Below, one piece after another: positions 15,895 through 24,193 of a DNA stretch of 44,095 nucleotides. This DNA is from HGM11416 sp964532155 (GTDB lineage Bacteria; Bacillota; Clostridia; Christensenellales; Borkfalkiaceae), in assembly GCA_964532155.1 (NCBI GenBank), contig CAZHGN010000006.1, positions 1-44,095 of the forward strand. The letters are read 5' to 3'. Each line of letters opens with the position of its first letter. The first letter of the stretch is position 1. The notes below the pieces were generated by a model that searched no databases, was not told the origin of the DNA, and was given only the letters and a program-made list of their open reading frames with translations. A program made the translations under genes and the position numbers.

Positions 15895-17034
15895 CTAACG
15901 TTTATCCAAAAATTTTGCTATTCGGCTTGCGCCCTCTATTGCGGCGGCGTGTGTACAAAGACAAGACAAGCGTATCGCGTTTTTTTCGCCAAAACCCTCG
16001 CCCGGGGTAACGCAAACGAGTTCTTCTTTTAACAGTTTTTCAAAAAAAGTTCTGCCGTCTTCGCGAACGTCTATGAACAAATAAGGAGCAAGCACGCCGC
16101 CGGAAAAACTAAACCCCCGCGAGACGAAGGGCGCCGCCATAACTTCGGCGTTGGCGCGGTAAATCGCTCGGCGGCGGGCAACTTCGCGCCTACCCTCCGC
16201 GGTAAAAACGGACAGAGCCGACTTTTGCGCCGTTATATTCACGCCGTTATATCTTAACGACAGCGCTTTTACGTACGCGGCGTATAACGGATTTTCCTTT
16301 TTCATTATTATATAACCGCACCGCACGCCGGTAAACGACGCGCTTTTCGAAAAAGTATTAACCTCGACCACCGTCTTATTCGTATCTAAATTGAAAAACG
16401 GCGGCTCGTATCCGTCGTCCATAAACGCGTAAGCGGCGTCTAAAATAACCGCGCCTTGCCTATCTGCTATAACGCGTGCAAGATTGCCGAGTTCTGCTTT
16501 GCCGATTTTTTCGCCGGTAGGATTACAAGGCGAACATATAAAGCAAACGTCGCACCCGCTTTCAAGCACCCTATCGCCGCAATCGCACAGCGCGATTTTT
16601 TCGGCAACCGTTTCTATACCGAAAGCCGAGCACAGTTCGCCGTACAGCGGATAATTAGGTAAATGCACGAAGGCTTTGCCCTCTATTAGCGAAGCAAGGT
16701 CGGCAAGCGCGGTTTTTGCACCGCACGTAATAAACACCTCGTCAATAGATATTTCGCAACCGAGCGCGGCGTAACGCGCGCATATCGCCTTGCGCAGCGG
16801 CTCGTAGCCGTAGTCGGGCGGATAACCGCTAAACGTCCGCTCTTTTGCAAGGTCGAGCGCGGCTCGGTTCATCGATTTTGCGCAAGAACGCGAAAGGGGG
16901 ATTTTTACGTCGCCCACGCCGAGGTCGATTATTTCCCTTGACGGATTTTCGCGCCGCACTTCTTCTACCCTTTTCGAGACTTCGGAAAAGATATAATCGC
17001 CAAAACCGCCGACGTAGCCTTCTTTAATTCTCAT
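15895..17034 (-). CDS. dapL: LL-diaminopimelate aminotransferase
   Basis: 379 aa, fold-type I PLP aminotransferase, class I/II. PLP lysine K230 in NTFSKSASFTGVRCGY, N171 in SPCNPTG, D199 in ILDAAYAFM, R238. The N-terminus (RIKEGYVGGFGDYIFSEVSKRV, then IIDLGVGDVKIPL) has the DapL pattern. It converts tetrahydrodipicolinate plus glutamate directly to LL-diaminopimelate, bypassing the acylated intermediates. It overlaps dapF by 11 bases, and dapF uses its product, which strongly supports the assignment. Ribosome site GAGGGG lies inside dapF. No clear terminator follows. Confidence 0.88.
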   Translation of the reverse strand: MRIKEGYVGGFGDYIFSEVSKRVEEVRRENPSREIIDLGVGDVKIPLSRSCAKSMNRAALDLAKERTFSGYPPDYGYEPLRKAICARYAALGCEISIDEVFITCGAKTALADLASLIEGKAFVHLPNYPLYGELCSAFGIETVAEKIALCDCGDRVLESGCDVCFICSPCNPTGEKIGKAELGNLARVIADRQGAVILDAAYAFMDDGYEPPFFNLDTNKTVVEVNTFSKSASFTGVRCGYIIMKKENPLYAAYVKALSLRYNGVNITAQKSALSVFTAEGRREVARRRAIYRANAEVMAAPFVSRGFSFSGGVLAPYLFIDVREDGRTFFEKLLKEELVCVTPGEGFGEKNAIRLSCLCTHAAAIEGASRIAKFLDKR

Positions 17035-17809
17035 TGCTTCCCCCTCTTTTTTCGTATATCGGGAAAGCGGTCAAGCGCATTTCGCGTTGCAAGATCTCGA
17101 CGTCAATCTCGCCGCCGTCAAAATAAACGGCGGTTCTATCCCGCATAATACCCTCGATTCGTGCGGCAAAAGCAACTGCGGCGGCACCGCTTCCGCAAGC
17201 GGCGGTTCTGCCGCAACCTCGCTCGTACACTCGCACTCGCAAACCGTTTTCGCTCTCGGTTACAAACTCTAAGTTTACGCCGTCCGGGAACAATCCGCTT
17301 TTTTCAAGCGACAAGCGCACCTTTTCGTCCTCGTCCGTTTCAACGCCGAAAATCACGACATGGCGGTTGCCCGTATCTATCAACCGCGCGGAATATTCGA
17401 CCTTGTTTTCACAGTCGTTTACGACAAGCCGACCGCGCGCCTTATCGTAGCCGCAAACGCCGTATTCGCTCGGCAACGGCAAAGCAAGCGTAACGCGGGT
17501 TTTTTCACCGCATTTTTCAACGGTAACGCTCCGCTTGCCCGAATCGGTAAAAACAGAAAAAGACTCCCTTTTTTGCAAGCCGCTATCGAAAAGATACCGC
17601 GCCACGCACAAACTCGCGTTTCCGCAAAAGGCGGCGCGACTGCCGTCTAAGTTATATAACGTATAGCCGTAGCCGTCCGCGCTCTTATATAAATACGCAA
17701 CGCCGTCCGTACGCAATTTAGCGCAGTAAAAAACGGCGCCTTTAAAAGACGGCTTTTCGAAGGTCAGAACGAAAGAGTTTTTCGCGACCGACATAATTGT
17801 TTTTCCCAT
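17024..17809 (-). CDS. dapF: Diaminopimelate epimerase (divergent N-terminus)
   Basis: 261 aa. Both catalytic cysteines are visible: C62 in LDGSRAAFCGN and C205 in ERGCGRTAACGSG. The substrate block PDGVNLEFV also matches. It interconverts LL- and meso-diaminopimelate for peptidoglycan and lysine. The N-terminal F-x-K-x-x-G-x-GNDF motif that normally contacts substrate is not recognisable (here FEKPSFKGAVFYCAKL), and the glycine after CGN is alanine, so this is a diverged member. Two starts are possible, 17809 and 17794; neither has a good ribosome site. First gene of dapF-dapL, just after the recR terminator. Confidence 0.88.
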   Translation of the reverse strand: MGKTIMSVAKNSFVLTFEKPSFKGAVFYCAKLRTDGVAYLYKSADGYGYTLYNLDGSRAAFCGNASLCVARYLFDSGLQKRESFSVFTDSGKRSVTVEKCGEKTRVTLALPLPSEYGVCGYDKARGRLVVNDCENKVEYSARLIDTGNRHVVIFGVETDEDEKVRLSLEKSGLFPDGVNLEFVTESENGLRVRVYERGCGRTAACGSGAAAVAFAARIEGIMRDRTAVYFDGGEIDVEILQREMRLTAFPIYEKRGGSNEN

Positions 17810-17841
17810 AAAAAAACGCCCGTAACTATTATACGAGCGTT
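17810..17841 (-). terminator. Terminator of the mrnC-recR operon; also carries a TATAAT for dapF
   Basis: Minus strand: 10-bp stem AACGCTCGTA/TACGGGCGTT, loop TAATAGT, then seven Ts running up to the dapF ATG. The hairpin top contains TATAAT (17828-17833), a possible -10 box for dapF starting near 17821, although no good -35 box is seen. Confidence 0.85.
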
Positions 17842-17863
17842 TTACGTTTAAAATTACCGTCCG

Positions 17864-18457
17864 TCACATATCTCTTCTGTCAAGCAAAGCACGCGATAAC
17901 GAACTTATATCGGCATATTCTATATCGGTACCGACCGCAATGCCGTGGGCAAGACGGGTTACCTTAACGCCGAGCGGCTTTAAAAGCGCCGCGATATACA
18001 TGGCGGTTGCCTCGCCTTCCACGTCGGGATTGGTCGCCATTATAACTTCTTTTACGCCGCCTGCCGACACGCGCTCCAAAAGTTCTTTTATCCTTAAATC
18101 GTTAGGGCCTATTCCCTCGAGCGGATTGAGCGTGCCGTGCAAAACGTGGTACACGCCGTCGAACTCGTGCGCCTTTTCCAAGGCAATTACGTCCTTGGGC
18201 TCTTTTACCACGCAGATTATATCGCTTTTGCGCTCGCGACAAACGTCGCAAACGTCGCCCTCGGAATAATTTCCGCAAACCTTGCAATACCTGACCTGCT
18301 TTTTTACGTTGATTATGCTTTGGGCAAACGCCGCCGCCTCTTCATCGCTCATATTGATAATCTTATAAGCGAAACGCTGAGCGGTCTTCGTCCCCACGCC
18401 CGGAAGCTTTGTAAATTCGTTTATAAGCCTTCCGATAGGCTCGATAAAAACTTTCAT
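17864..18457 (-). CDS. recR: Recombination mediator RecR
   Basis: 197 aa, starting MKVFIEPIGRLI with GGAG six bases upstream (a TTG one codon earlier is possible). Helix-hairpin-helix LPGVGTKTAQRFA (about 19-31), four-cysteine zinc finger CKVCG...CDVC, and a TOPRIM domain with VVKEPKDVIALEK. RecR loads RecA on gaps together with RecO/RecF. It follows ybaB and dnaX as in Bacillus, and is the last gene of the operon before a terminator. Confidence 0.96.
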   Translation of the reverse strand: MKVFIEPIGRLINEFTKLPGVGTKTAQRFAYKIINMSDEEAAAFAQSIINVKKQVRYCKVCGNYSEGDVCDVCRERKSDIICVVKEPKDVIALEKAHEFDGVYHVLHGTLNPLEGIGPNDLRIKELLERVSAGGVKEVIMATNPDVEGEATAMYIAALLKPLGVKVTRLAHGIAVGTDIEYADISSLSRALLDRRDM

Positions 18458-18473
18458 CAATAACTCCGAAATA

Positions 18474-18491
18474 GCCGATAATCGACCTATA
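18474..18491 (-). repeat. 18-bp intergenic repeat, copy 2
   Basis: TATAGGTCGATTATCGGC read on the minus strand, identical to 7323-7340. It lies in the 58-base ybaB-recR spacer, 17 bases before recR, and is not part of a clear hairpin here. Confidence 0.8.
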
Positions 18492-18515
18492 CGCCGATTT
18501 ATCGTCCGTTAGCGT

Positions 18516-18860
18516 TTATAACATTCCGCCTACGCCGCCGAACTTGCCCATTTTTTCGGCATAAAGTTCGTCTGCTTTTTCATAAGCCGAATTAAGTGCC
18601 GCCACCACGAGATCCTCGAGCATTTCCATATCGTCGGGATCAACTGCGTTCGGGCTGATTTTAATTGCCGAAACGACCTTTTTGCCGTTGACGGTAACCT
18701 TAACCAAGCCGCCGCCGCTTTCGCCTACGAGTTCGGCTTCGTCGAGCTCTTGCTGTGCCTGAGCCATTTCCTCTTGCATCTTTTGCGCCTGTTTCATAAG
18801 CTGTTGCATCTGAGCGTTGCCGCCGCCGAAGCCGCCGCCAAAACCTTTAAATCCTGCCAT
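18516..18860 (-). CDS. ybaB: YbaB/EbfC nucleoid-associated protein
   Basis: 114 aa. A glycine/phenylalanine-rich N-terminus, then MQQLMKQAQKMQEEMAQAQQEL, then ELVGESGGGLVKVTVNGKKVV and the conserved IKISPNAVDPDD. It binds DNA as a dimer and is nearly always encoded between dnaX and recR, as here. Ribosome site AGGAG. The G/F-rich N-terminal extension (residues 1-15) is a common Firmicute variant. Confidence 0.95.
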   Translation of the reverse strand: MAGFKGFGGGFGGGNAQMQQLMKQAQKMQEEMAQAQQELDEAELVGESGGGLVKVTVNGKKVVSAIKISPNAVDPDDMEMLEDLVVAALNSAYEKADELYAEKMGKFGGVGGML

Positions 18861-18880
18861 TTTATTATTCTCCTGTTAAC

Positions 18881-20767
18881 TTAATCCTTTATAGTAAGCT
18901 TTTCGCCGTTAAAAAGTTCCTTAACCGCATCGACCTCGTCCGAGGAAGAAGTCGCGATGGGTTCGTCCGAGCCGCCCGTCGTTATTTTTAAATCCGCAAA
19001 GCCCTCGCCTAAAACGTAATTTTTAAGCTTATCCGCATTTTCGGGCTTGCTTAAAAAAGTATACTCGTTTTCGCCCGAAGCAAAAATGCAGAAGGTCGAG
19101 CCCGACGAAGAAACGGCTACGTCCTCGCACGCCGCCCAAAGCATTATTTCTTTATCCTTGCGCATTGCCCGAAGTATCGCACCCCATGCCCTTTCGGCGT
19201 CAGGTGAAGCCGCCGGCGCAACCGAAGGCTTAGACGGTGCGGAAATCACCGTCTTCGGCGCTGTATTCACCGCAGTTTCGGACTGTTTTTTCGCCTTTGG
19301 CATATCGAAATCGCTCGGCAAAATAAATCCGCCGTCCTCGTCGGGCGGAATAAACTCGTCAGCCGCAGCCTCGAACCCGGACAAAACTTCTTGTTTGGGT
19401 TGTTTTTTCGGTTTTTCAGCCGCCTCGGGCGAAGGCTTGCTTTCCTCGCGTACGGCGGCAACCGTTTCGACGGTTTCCTTTTTCACCGTAGCCGCTTGGG
19501 GTTTTATATCCGATTTTTCAGCAACTTTCGCAGTCTGCTCGGCAGGCTTTGTCGAGTTCGAAGAAACGCGTGGAGGAAATTCCTCCGTCAGCGGCAAAAC
19601 CGCAGGTCTTTGAGCAATTTCGTTAAGCGTTTTTTCCAAAGCGGATATTCGCGCAAGAAGTGCGTCGATATTATAATCCGCCGACGGCATTCCCGCTTTT
19701 ACAGCCGCCGTTTCGAAGACTATTCTCGGATGAGTGCTGTATTTAAGCTCGGTTTCCACCGCCGAAAACAGTTCGAGATAGCGCAAAAGGGCGTGAACGT
19801 CTGATTTTTCCGCAAGCGCTTTAAGTTCGTTGAATTTATCTTGCGGCAATCCCAAGATTGCCCTCGGTTCTTTACAAGTTTTGATTACGAGCAAATCGCG
19901 AATAGCCGAGCAAAGGTCGCGGTTGAGTACCGAAACGCTTTTGCCGTGCATGCAAAGCTCGTCTACCGCAGACAATATGCCGCCGGTGTTTCCGTCGATT
20001 ATTTCGGAAACGAGCACTTCTATTTTTTTGCGATCGGACGTGCCGAGCACCTCGATAACGTCGTCGTAACTAAGCGTTTGGTCGCTGAACGACACGCAAA
20101 CGTCGGCAATGGATAACGCGTCGCGCACGCTACCCTCGCCCGCCGCGGCTATGGCGTTTATCGCCTCGGCCGTGTATTTTTTACCGATTTTATCGTATAT
20201 TCCCGATATAAGCGAAGCAATGGTAGCCGTAGGAATAAGTTTAAAGTCGAACCGCAAACAGCGCGACAAAATAGTTGCAGGAAGTTTATGCACTTCGGTC
20301 GTTGCAAGAATGAACACGGCGTGCGCGGGCGGCTCTTCGAGCGTTTTTAAAAGCGCGTTGAACGCCTCGGTCGTGAGCATGTGAACTTCGTCGATGATAT
20401 ATACTTTATATCTTCCGGCAACCGGGGGATACTGTATTTTATCGCGTATATCCCTAACGTTTTCTACCTTGTTATTGGAAGCGGCGTCCATTTCGAGAAC
20501 GTCGAGATTTGTCGAATTTTCGAGTTTTTTGCACACTTCGCACTCGCCGCACGGGCTACCGTTTACCGGCGATAAGCAATTTATGGCGCGCGCAAAAACC
20601 TTTGCCGCAGTTGTTTTGCCGGTTCCTCTCGCACCGCAAAAAAGATAGGCGTGACCTACTTTGTCTGTTTTTATTTGATTGACGAGAGTCCGAACGATAT
20701 GCTCTTGTCCGATTATTTCGTCGAATGTTTTGGGGCGAAACGCCCTGTATAACGCCAAATAGGACAT
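18881..20767 (-). CDS. dnaX: DNA polymerase III subunit gamma/tau
   Basis: 628 aa clamp-loader ATPase. Walker A GARGTGKTT (45-53), zinc cysteines C64, C73, C76 and C79, DEVHMLTTEAFNALLKTLEEPP, and sensor 1 ILATTEVHKLPATILSRC. Domain III ends about residue 370; then a low-complexity Lys/Pro/Ala linker (about 380-525) and a tau C-terminal domain. I see no good A-AAA-AAG slippery site for making a short gamma form. Ribosome site GGAGGAG. It follows sigH by 42 bases and precedes ybaB by 20. Confidence 0.96.
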   Translation of the reverse strand: MSYLALYRAFRPKTFDEIIGQEHIVRTLVNQIKTDKVGHAYLFCGARGTGKTTAAKVFARAINCLSPVNGSPCGECEVCKKLENSTNLDVLEMDAASNNKVENVRDIRDKIQYPPVAGRYKVYIIDEVHMLTTEAFNALLKTLEEPPAHAVFILATTEVHKLPATILSRCLRFDFKLIPTATIASLISGIYDKIGKKYTAEAINAIAAAGEGSVRDALSIADVCVSFSDQTLSYDDVIEVLGTSDRKKIEVLVSEIIDGNTGGILSAVDELCMHGKSVSVLNRDLCSAIRDLLVIKTCKEPRAILGLPQDKFNELKALAEKSDVHALLRYLELFSAVETELKYSTHPRIVFETAAVKAGMPSADYNIDALLARISALEKTLNEIAQRPAVLPLTEEFPPRVSSNSTKPAEQTAKVAEKSDIKPQAATVKKETVETVAAVREESKPSPEAAEKPKKQPKQEVLSGFEAAADEFIPPDEDGGFILPSDFDMPKAKKQSETAVNTAPKTVISAPSKPSVAPAASPDAERAWGAILRAMRKDKEIMLWAACEDVAVSSSGSTFCIFASGENEYTFLSKPENADKLKNYVLGEGFADLKITTGGSDEPIATSSSDEVDAVKELFNGEKLTIKD

Positions 20768-20809
20768 TTTTATTCTCCTCCGCCGAAAGCCGTAAAACGG
20801 ACTTGCCGT

Positions 20810-21409
20810 TTAGGACATGCGGGATATTTTCTTACGTATACGCTGAAGAGCGTTATCTATACTCTTTTCGCTTTTATTAAGAGTTTCGCTGATCTGCGCG
20901 TAATTTAAACCGTCGAGATACAGACCAAGCACTTCTTTTTCGAATTTAGACAGTTTTTTGCCGAGCATGTCCATAAACTCGTTAGAGTTTTCGTCGTCTA
21001 TGACCTTTTCTTCGGGATCGCCGCCGAGAAGGCTGTTAAGCTCGGACGAAGTGCCGTATATAGACACGTAATCCCTAAGCGGCTTATTCTTATTGCTAAG
21101 CGAACTTTTAACCGCCGTAAGCACCGTGTGCTTTATACACAAATAAGCGTAACTTTTAAAACTGCTTTTACCGTTATAGCCGTCAACCGCCTTAAATAAA
21201 CCGATAAGCCCTTCTTGCAAAACGTCGTCCTTGTCGCCGCCGCTCAAATAAAAATAGCGCGAGGCGGCAATAATAACGTATTTATATCTTGCGTAAAGCT
21301 CGTTAAAGGCGTCGCCGTCGCCGCTTTTATACAGCTCGACGAGTTTTTCGTCCGACAGCGCGTTTCCCTTTGCCGTCAATGGTTCGGATTGCATATATTC
21401 TTCGCTCAA
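20810..21409 (-). CDS. sigH: RNA polymerase sigma factor of the SigH (Spo0H) type
   Basis: 199 aa sigma-70-family factor with regions 2 and 4. Region 2 has DVLQEGLIGLFKAVDGYNG..SFKSYAYLCIKHTVLTAVK; the linker NKPLRDYVSIYG is like the SigH NKPLNSYVSL; region 4 has LYLDGLNYAQISETLNKSEKSIDNALQRIRKKI. In Bacillus, SigH drives the transition to stationary phase and early sporulation. It follows rlmB and mrnC, as in Bacillus. The start appears to be TTG at 21409, seven bases after AGAGG, which itself is in the last codons of rlmB; an ATG five codons later is the alternative. Confidence 0.9.
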   Translation of the reverse strand: MSEEYMQSEPLTAKGNALSDEKLVELYKSGDGDAFNELYARYKYVIIAASRYFYLSGGDKDDVLQEGLIGLFKAVDGYNGKSSFKSYAYLCIKHTVLTAVKSSLSNKNKPLRDYVSIYGTSSELNSLLGGDPEEKVIDDENSNEFMDMLGKKLSKFEKEVLGLYLDGLNYAQISETLNKSEKSIDNALQRIRKKISRMS

Positions 21410-21412
21410 AAC

Positions 21413-22132
21413 TCAACCTCTGCGTTGGCGCAACGCCTCGAATACGGCAACGCCGCAAGCGACGGACGCGTTAAGCGAATTGATTTCGCCTTTCATTTCT
21501 ACCGAAACGACTGCGTCGCACTTGGTCTGCGTAAGCTTGTTCACGCCGCTGTCCTCGCCGCCGATTACTATTGCGATTTTTCCGCGAAGATCGGTTTTAT
21601 AAAGGTCCTGACCGCCGAGTTCGAGCGCGTAAACCCACACGCCCGCATCCTTAAGCTTGTCTACGATAGCGTTCATATTGACAACTCTTGCAACCGGGAT
21701 ATGGTTAGCCGCTCCCTCGGAAATACGCATTACCGAGTCTGTAACGGCGGCACTGCGATGCTTACCTATAAATATTCCGTCTATTCCCGCGCATTCCGCA
21801 ACCCTTATTATACTCCCGAGGTTGTGCGGATCTTCAATACCGTCAAGCACCAAAAAGAAACAGTCCTTGTCGGCGGCGCGCGCTATCATTTCGTCCTCGT
21901 CGGCATATTCGAAATCGGACACGAACGCCATAAAGCCTTGGTGTCTGCCGCCGATACTCTTTTTGTCGAGCACCGATTTATCCGCGTACGCGACTTTAAC
22001 GCCGCGCTCGTGCGCAAATGCGACTATACCCCTCGACTGCTCGTCGCGCATGCCGTTTTGAACAAGTATTTTATCTATCGTCTTTTGCGTTTTAAGCAGT
22101 TCGGTAACCGCATTTTTTCCTTCGATAATCAT
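21413..22132 (-). CDS. rlmB: 23S rRNA (guanosine-2'-O-)-methyltransferase, TrmH/SpoU family
   Basis: 239 aa. N-terminal substrate-binding part (IIEGKNAVTELL), then a SPOUT domain with motif 1 LDGIEDPHNLGSIIRVAECAGIDG, motif 2 IAIVIGGEDSGVNKLT and motif 3 MKGEINSLNASVACGVAVFE, which together form the knotted SAM site. By similarity it methylates the 23S P-loop guanosine. Ribosome site AAAGGAG. It lies 13 bases after mrnC and 3 before sigH. Confidence 0.93.
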   Translation of the reverse strand: MIIEGKNAVTELLKTQKTIDKILVQNGMRDEQSRGIVAFAHERGVKVAYADKSVLDKKSIGGRHQGFMAFVSDFEYADEDEMIARAADKDCFFLVLDGIEDPHNLGSIIRVAECAGIDGIFIGKHRSAAVTDSVMRISEGAANHIPVARVVNMNAIVDKLKDAGVWVYALELGGQDLYKTDLRGKIAIVIGGEDSGVNKLTQTKCDAVVSVEMKGEINSLNASVACGVAVFEALRQRRG

Positions 22133-22145
22133 TTAATTTGCTCCT

Positions 22146-22553
22146 TTATTCCTCTTGGCAGCCCTCGGCTTTTTCAAGCAAATAGTTAAGCCGCTCTATT
22201 CTTCCGGTTATATACAAATAACCGACGACCGCTTCGAATCCGGTGGACTTTACGTAGTCGCCCGCGGTCGAGTTTTTTGCTTTACTGCCCTTTTTCGAAT
22301 TGCGGGCGCGCTTGTAAACGGCAAGCTCTTCTTCGGTAAACTCTTCCATTAAAAGATTAGCCGCGCGCGCCTGAGCCGAAGCGCACACGATTTTCGCCTC
22401 CCTCTTATTCAGTTCACCGCTTTTCGCAGTGGACGAATACGCGAGCTTTTCACGCACGTAAAGAGTATGCACGCCGTCCCCGACGTATGCCAAAACGACG
22501 GGATTTATCAGCCGAGCTTCTTCGGGTTTAAGTTTTTGCTCGATATCGAACAA
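22146..22553 (-). CDS. mrnC: Mini-ribonuclease 3
   Basis: 135 aa RNase III catalytic domain without a dsRNA-binding domain. Key block NPVVLAYVGDGVHTLYVRE (catalytic D26) and the second acidic block TGFEAVVGYLYITGR. In Bacillus it matures 23S rRNA ends. The start is TTG at 22553, eight bases after AGAGG; no ATG fits. First gene of the operon, with the promoter about 60 bases upstream. Confidence 0.93.
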   Translation of the reverse strand: MFDIEQKLKPEEARLINPVVLAYVGDGVHTLYVREKLAYSSTAKSGELNKREAKIVCASAQARAANLLMEEFTEEELAVYKRARNSKKGSKAKNSTAGDYVKSTGFEAVVGYLYITGRIERLNYLLEKAEGCQEE

Positions 22554-22621
22554 TATCGTATCCTCTTTATTTTATATGTTTAGGCAAAGGCAAAAGCCAT
22601 AGCCGAATTTATCCGTAGTAA

Positions 22622-22650
22622 ATTATACCATACTTTAACTACAATTTCAA
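22622..22650 (-). promoter_or_regulatory. Promoter of the mrnC-rlmB-sigH-dnaX-ybaB-recR operon
   Basis: TTGAAA (22645-22650), 17-base spacer, TATAAT (22622-22627); start near 22615. A palindromic sequence at 22664-22690 upstream (GCGGCA ... TGCCGC) lies between this promoter and the amidase gene. Confidence 0.82.
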
Positions 22651-22717
22651 TTATTTTAACGGCGCCGCGGCAATATGCGCAATATGCCGCATCCTCGAAA
22701 AGCAAGTGCGAAAGCCT

Positions 22718-23413
22718 TTATGCCGCGAGATAATTAACCACGCCTAAATAAATGGCGTAAGCAAGCCTTTCTCGGTAGCCGTCGTTGCACAAAAGCGCCT
22801 CGTCTTCGGCGTTCGATAAAAAACCGCATTCTACTATTACCGAGGGAGCATGCGACGTATTCAGAATGAAAAAGTCCCCCGCGAAACTAACGCATGCGCG
22901 CGGTTTTTCGGGCATTTCGTTTACGTTTTTGCAAACGCTTGCGGCGAGTTCTTTGCCGCCCTCGTCACCATAAGCGTAATAAACCATAGAACCGCGGCGA
23001 GACGAAGAATTACAGCTGTTTTGATGAATGGACAAAACGACCGCAGGAGCCGCCTCTCTGATGATTTCGGCGCGCTTTTTCATATCGCGTTTTTTAAAAC
23101 CTGCCGACGGAAGACCGTATAAGCCGCCTGCCGACGAACGAGTCATAACGACGTTAAAGCCGCCCTTTTTAAAAATTTCCTCCGTTAAAAGAGCAATGGC
23201 AAGGTTAACGTCGCTTTCTGCAACGCCCGTTTTCACACCGACCGCACCGCCGTCTATACCGCCGTGCCCCGCATCTATCGCTATCGTATAGTTAAGCGCG
23301 GGCGTTGCGCCCGCCTCGAGTTTTTCGCCCTCTTTAGGCGGAATAAAAACTACTGCAAGAGTTACACAGTAAGCCACGGCAAGCGCGGCGATAAGAATAT
23401 TTTTAAATTTCAA
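22718..23413 (-). CDS. N-acetylmuramoyl-L-alanine amidase (Amidase_3, CwlD-like)
   Basis: 231 aa. N-terminal signal or signal-anchor segment (about 4-23), then a zinc amidase domain with ligands H50 (DAGHGG), E66 (GVAESDVNL) and H130 (LSIHQN), and catalytic E195 (VIVECGFLSN). It cleaves the lactyl-Ala bond of peptidoglycan outside the membrane. Size and architecture match CwlD, which makes muramic lactam in the spore cortex, but the same layout is used by vegetative amidases, so I do not assign the symbol. The start is TTG at 23413 with GGAG about 10 bases upstream. Its promoter probably lies in or before the nearby scaffold gap. Confidence 0.88.
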   Translation of the reverse strand: MKFKNILIAALAVAYCVTLAVVFIPPKEGEKLEAGATPALNYTIAIDAGHGGIDGGAVGVKTGVAESDVNLAIALLTEEIFKKGGFNVVMTRSSAGGLYGLPSAGFKKRDMKKRAEIIREAAPAVVLSIHQNSCNSSSRRGSMVYYAYGDEGGKELAASVCKNVNEMPEKPRACVSFAGDFFILNTSHAPSVIVECGFLSNAEDEALLCNDGYRERLAYAIYLGVVNYLAA

Positions 23414-23491
23414 CTTAAAAGCGCTCCGCTACATAATATATTGCGGGAACGCCTTTTTATGACGCCGCGAGCCTATCCTTTTGCCAAGCAC

Positions 23492-23591
23492 NNNNNNNNN
23501 NNNNNNNNNNNNNNNNNNNNNNNNNNNNNNNNNNNNNNNNNNNNNNNNNNNNNNNNNNNNNNNNNNNNNNNNNNNNNNNNNNNNNNNNNNN
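23492..23591. other. Scaffold gap (100 N)
   Basis: Exactly 100 unknown bases, the usual placeholder for a gap of unspecified length. The flanks (23414-23491 and 23592-23688) have no recognisable gene. The regulatory region of the amidase gene and any gene between it and the HEPN-motif gene may be missing. Confidence 0.97.
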
Positions 23592-23688
23592 CAAGCAAGC
23601 CGCACGCGGCGGTTACAGTTTTTGCCGCACGTAAGTTTTCCGATTAAACCGGCGGTTTAGCAAACGAACAATAATCTATAACTTAAAA

Positions 23689-24114
23689 CTATATACGCCC
23701 GAATTTTCTCATTACCTCGAAGCGTATTTTTTCCGTTTGCTCGCTAAGCGCTATAAGCGTTTTGAAGTCGTTTTTCAGCCGCTCGTACTCGTCGGCAAAA
23801 GCACGGTCGTAAGCCGCGCCCCGCTTATATGCAAATTCAACGTAGCCCCTGTGCGCCCAATGGTTACGAATAGCCCTGATACTATCCAAAAGCTCGTAAT
23901 CGTTGACCGAAAAAAACGGATTGACGTTGCAAATGTCGAGTTCTTCGAGCTCCCTAAGCGTTTTTCCCAGCGTATACTGCGAAATATCCGAATAGTTTTC
24001 CCTAAAATCGCCTTTTTTCATCGCCGCGTAAATAACCTTAACGTCGTGCTCTATGCATTGGCACTCCATCATCGTTTCGCCGACGAGCAAATGGAATTCT
24101 TCAAGCTCGGTCAT
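23689..24114 (-). CDS. Putative HEPN-type protein, unknown function
   Basis: 141 aa, predicted mostly alpha-helical, acidic N-terminus. It carries RNHWAH at residues 83-88, matching the R-N-x3-H (Rx4H) motif that forms the active site of HEPN ribonucleases, placed at the start of a late helix as in that superfamily, with a preceding LLDSIRAI segment. I recognise no closer family. No nucleotidyltransferase or antitoxin gene is adjacent in what can be seen, but the downstream side meets the scaffold gap. The start is supported by GGAGGT. DnaA boxes lie 80-133 bases upstream. Confidence 0.6.
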   Translation of the reverse strand: MTELEEFHLLVGETMMECQCIEHDVKVIYAAMKKGDFRENYSDISQYTLGKTLRELEELDICNVNPFFSVNDYELLDSIRAIRNHWAHRGYVEFAYKRGAAYDRAFADEYERLKNDFKTLIALSEQTEKIRFEVMRKFGRI

Positions 24115-24193
24115 ATTACCTCCGATTTTACCGCCGCAACCTCACAAAAGCAAGACCTTTTGTAAACTGCGGTTATGCACTTTTTTTGCCGAG

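Noticed and set aside
19380..19660. Programmed frameshift site in dnaX for a short gamma subunit
   Set aside because: Runs of A occur (near 19404 and 19629) but none is in the right phase for an X-XXY-YYZ slip, and no convincing stimulator was seen.
20768..20809. SRP RNA gene upstream of dnaX
   Set aside because: The space between sigH and dnaX is only 42 bases.
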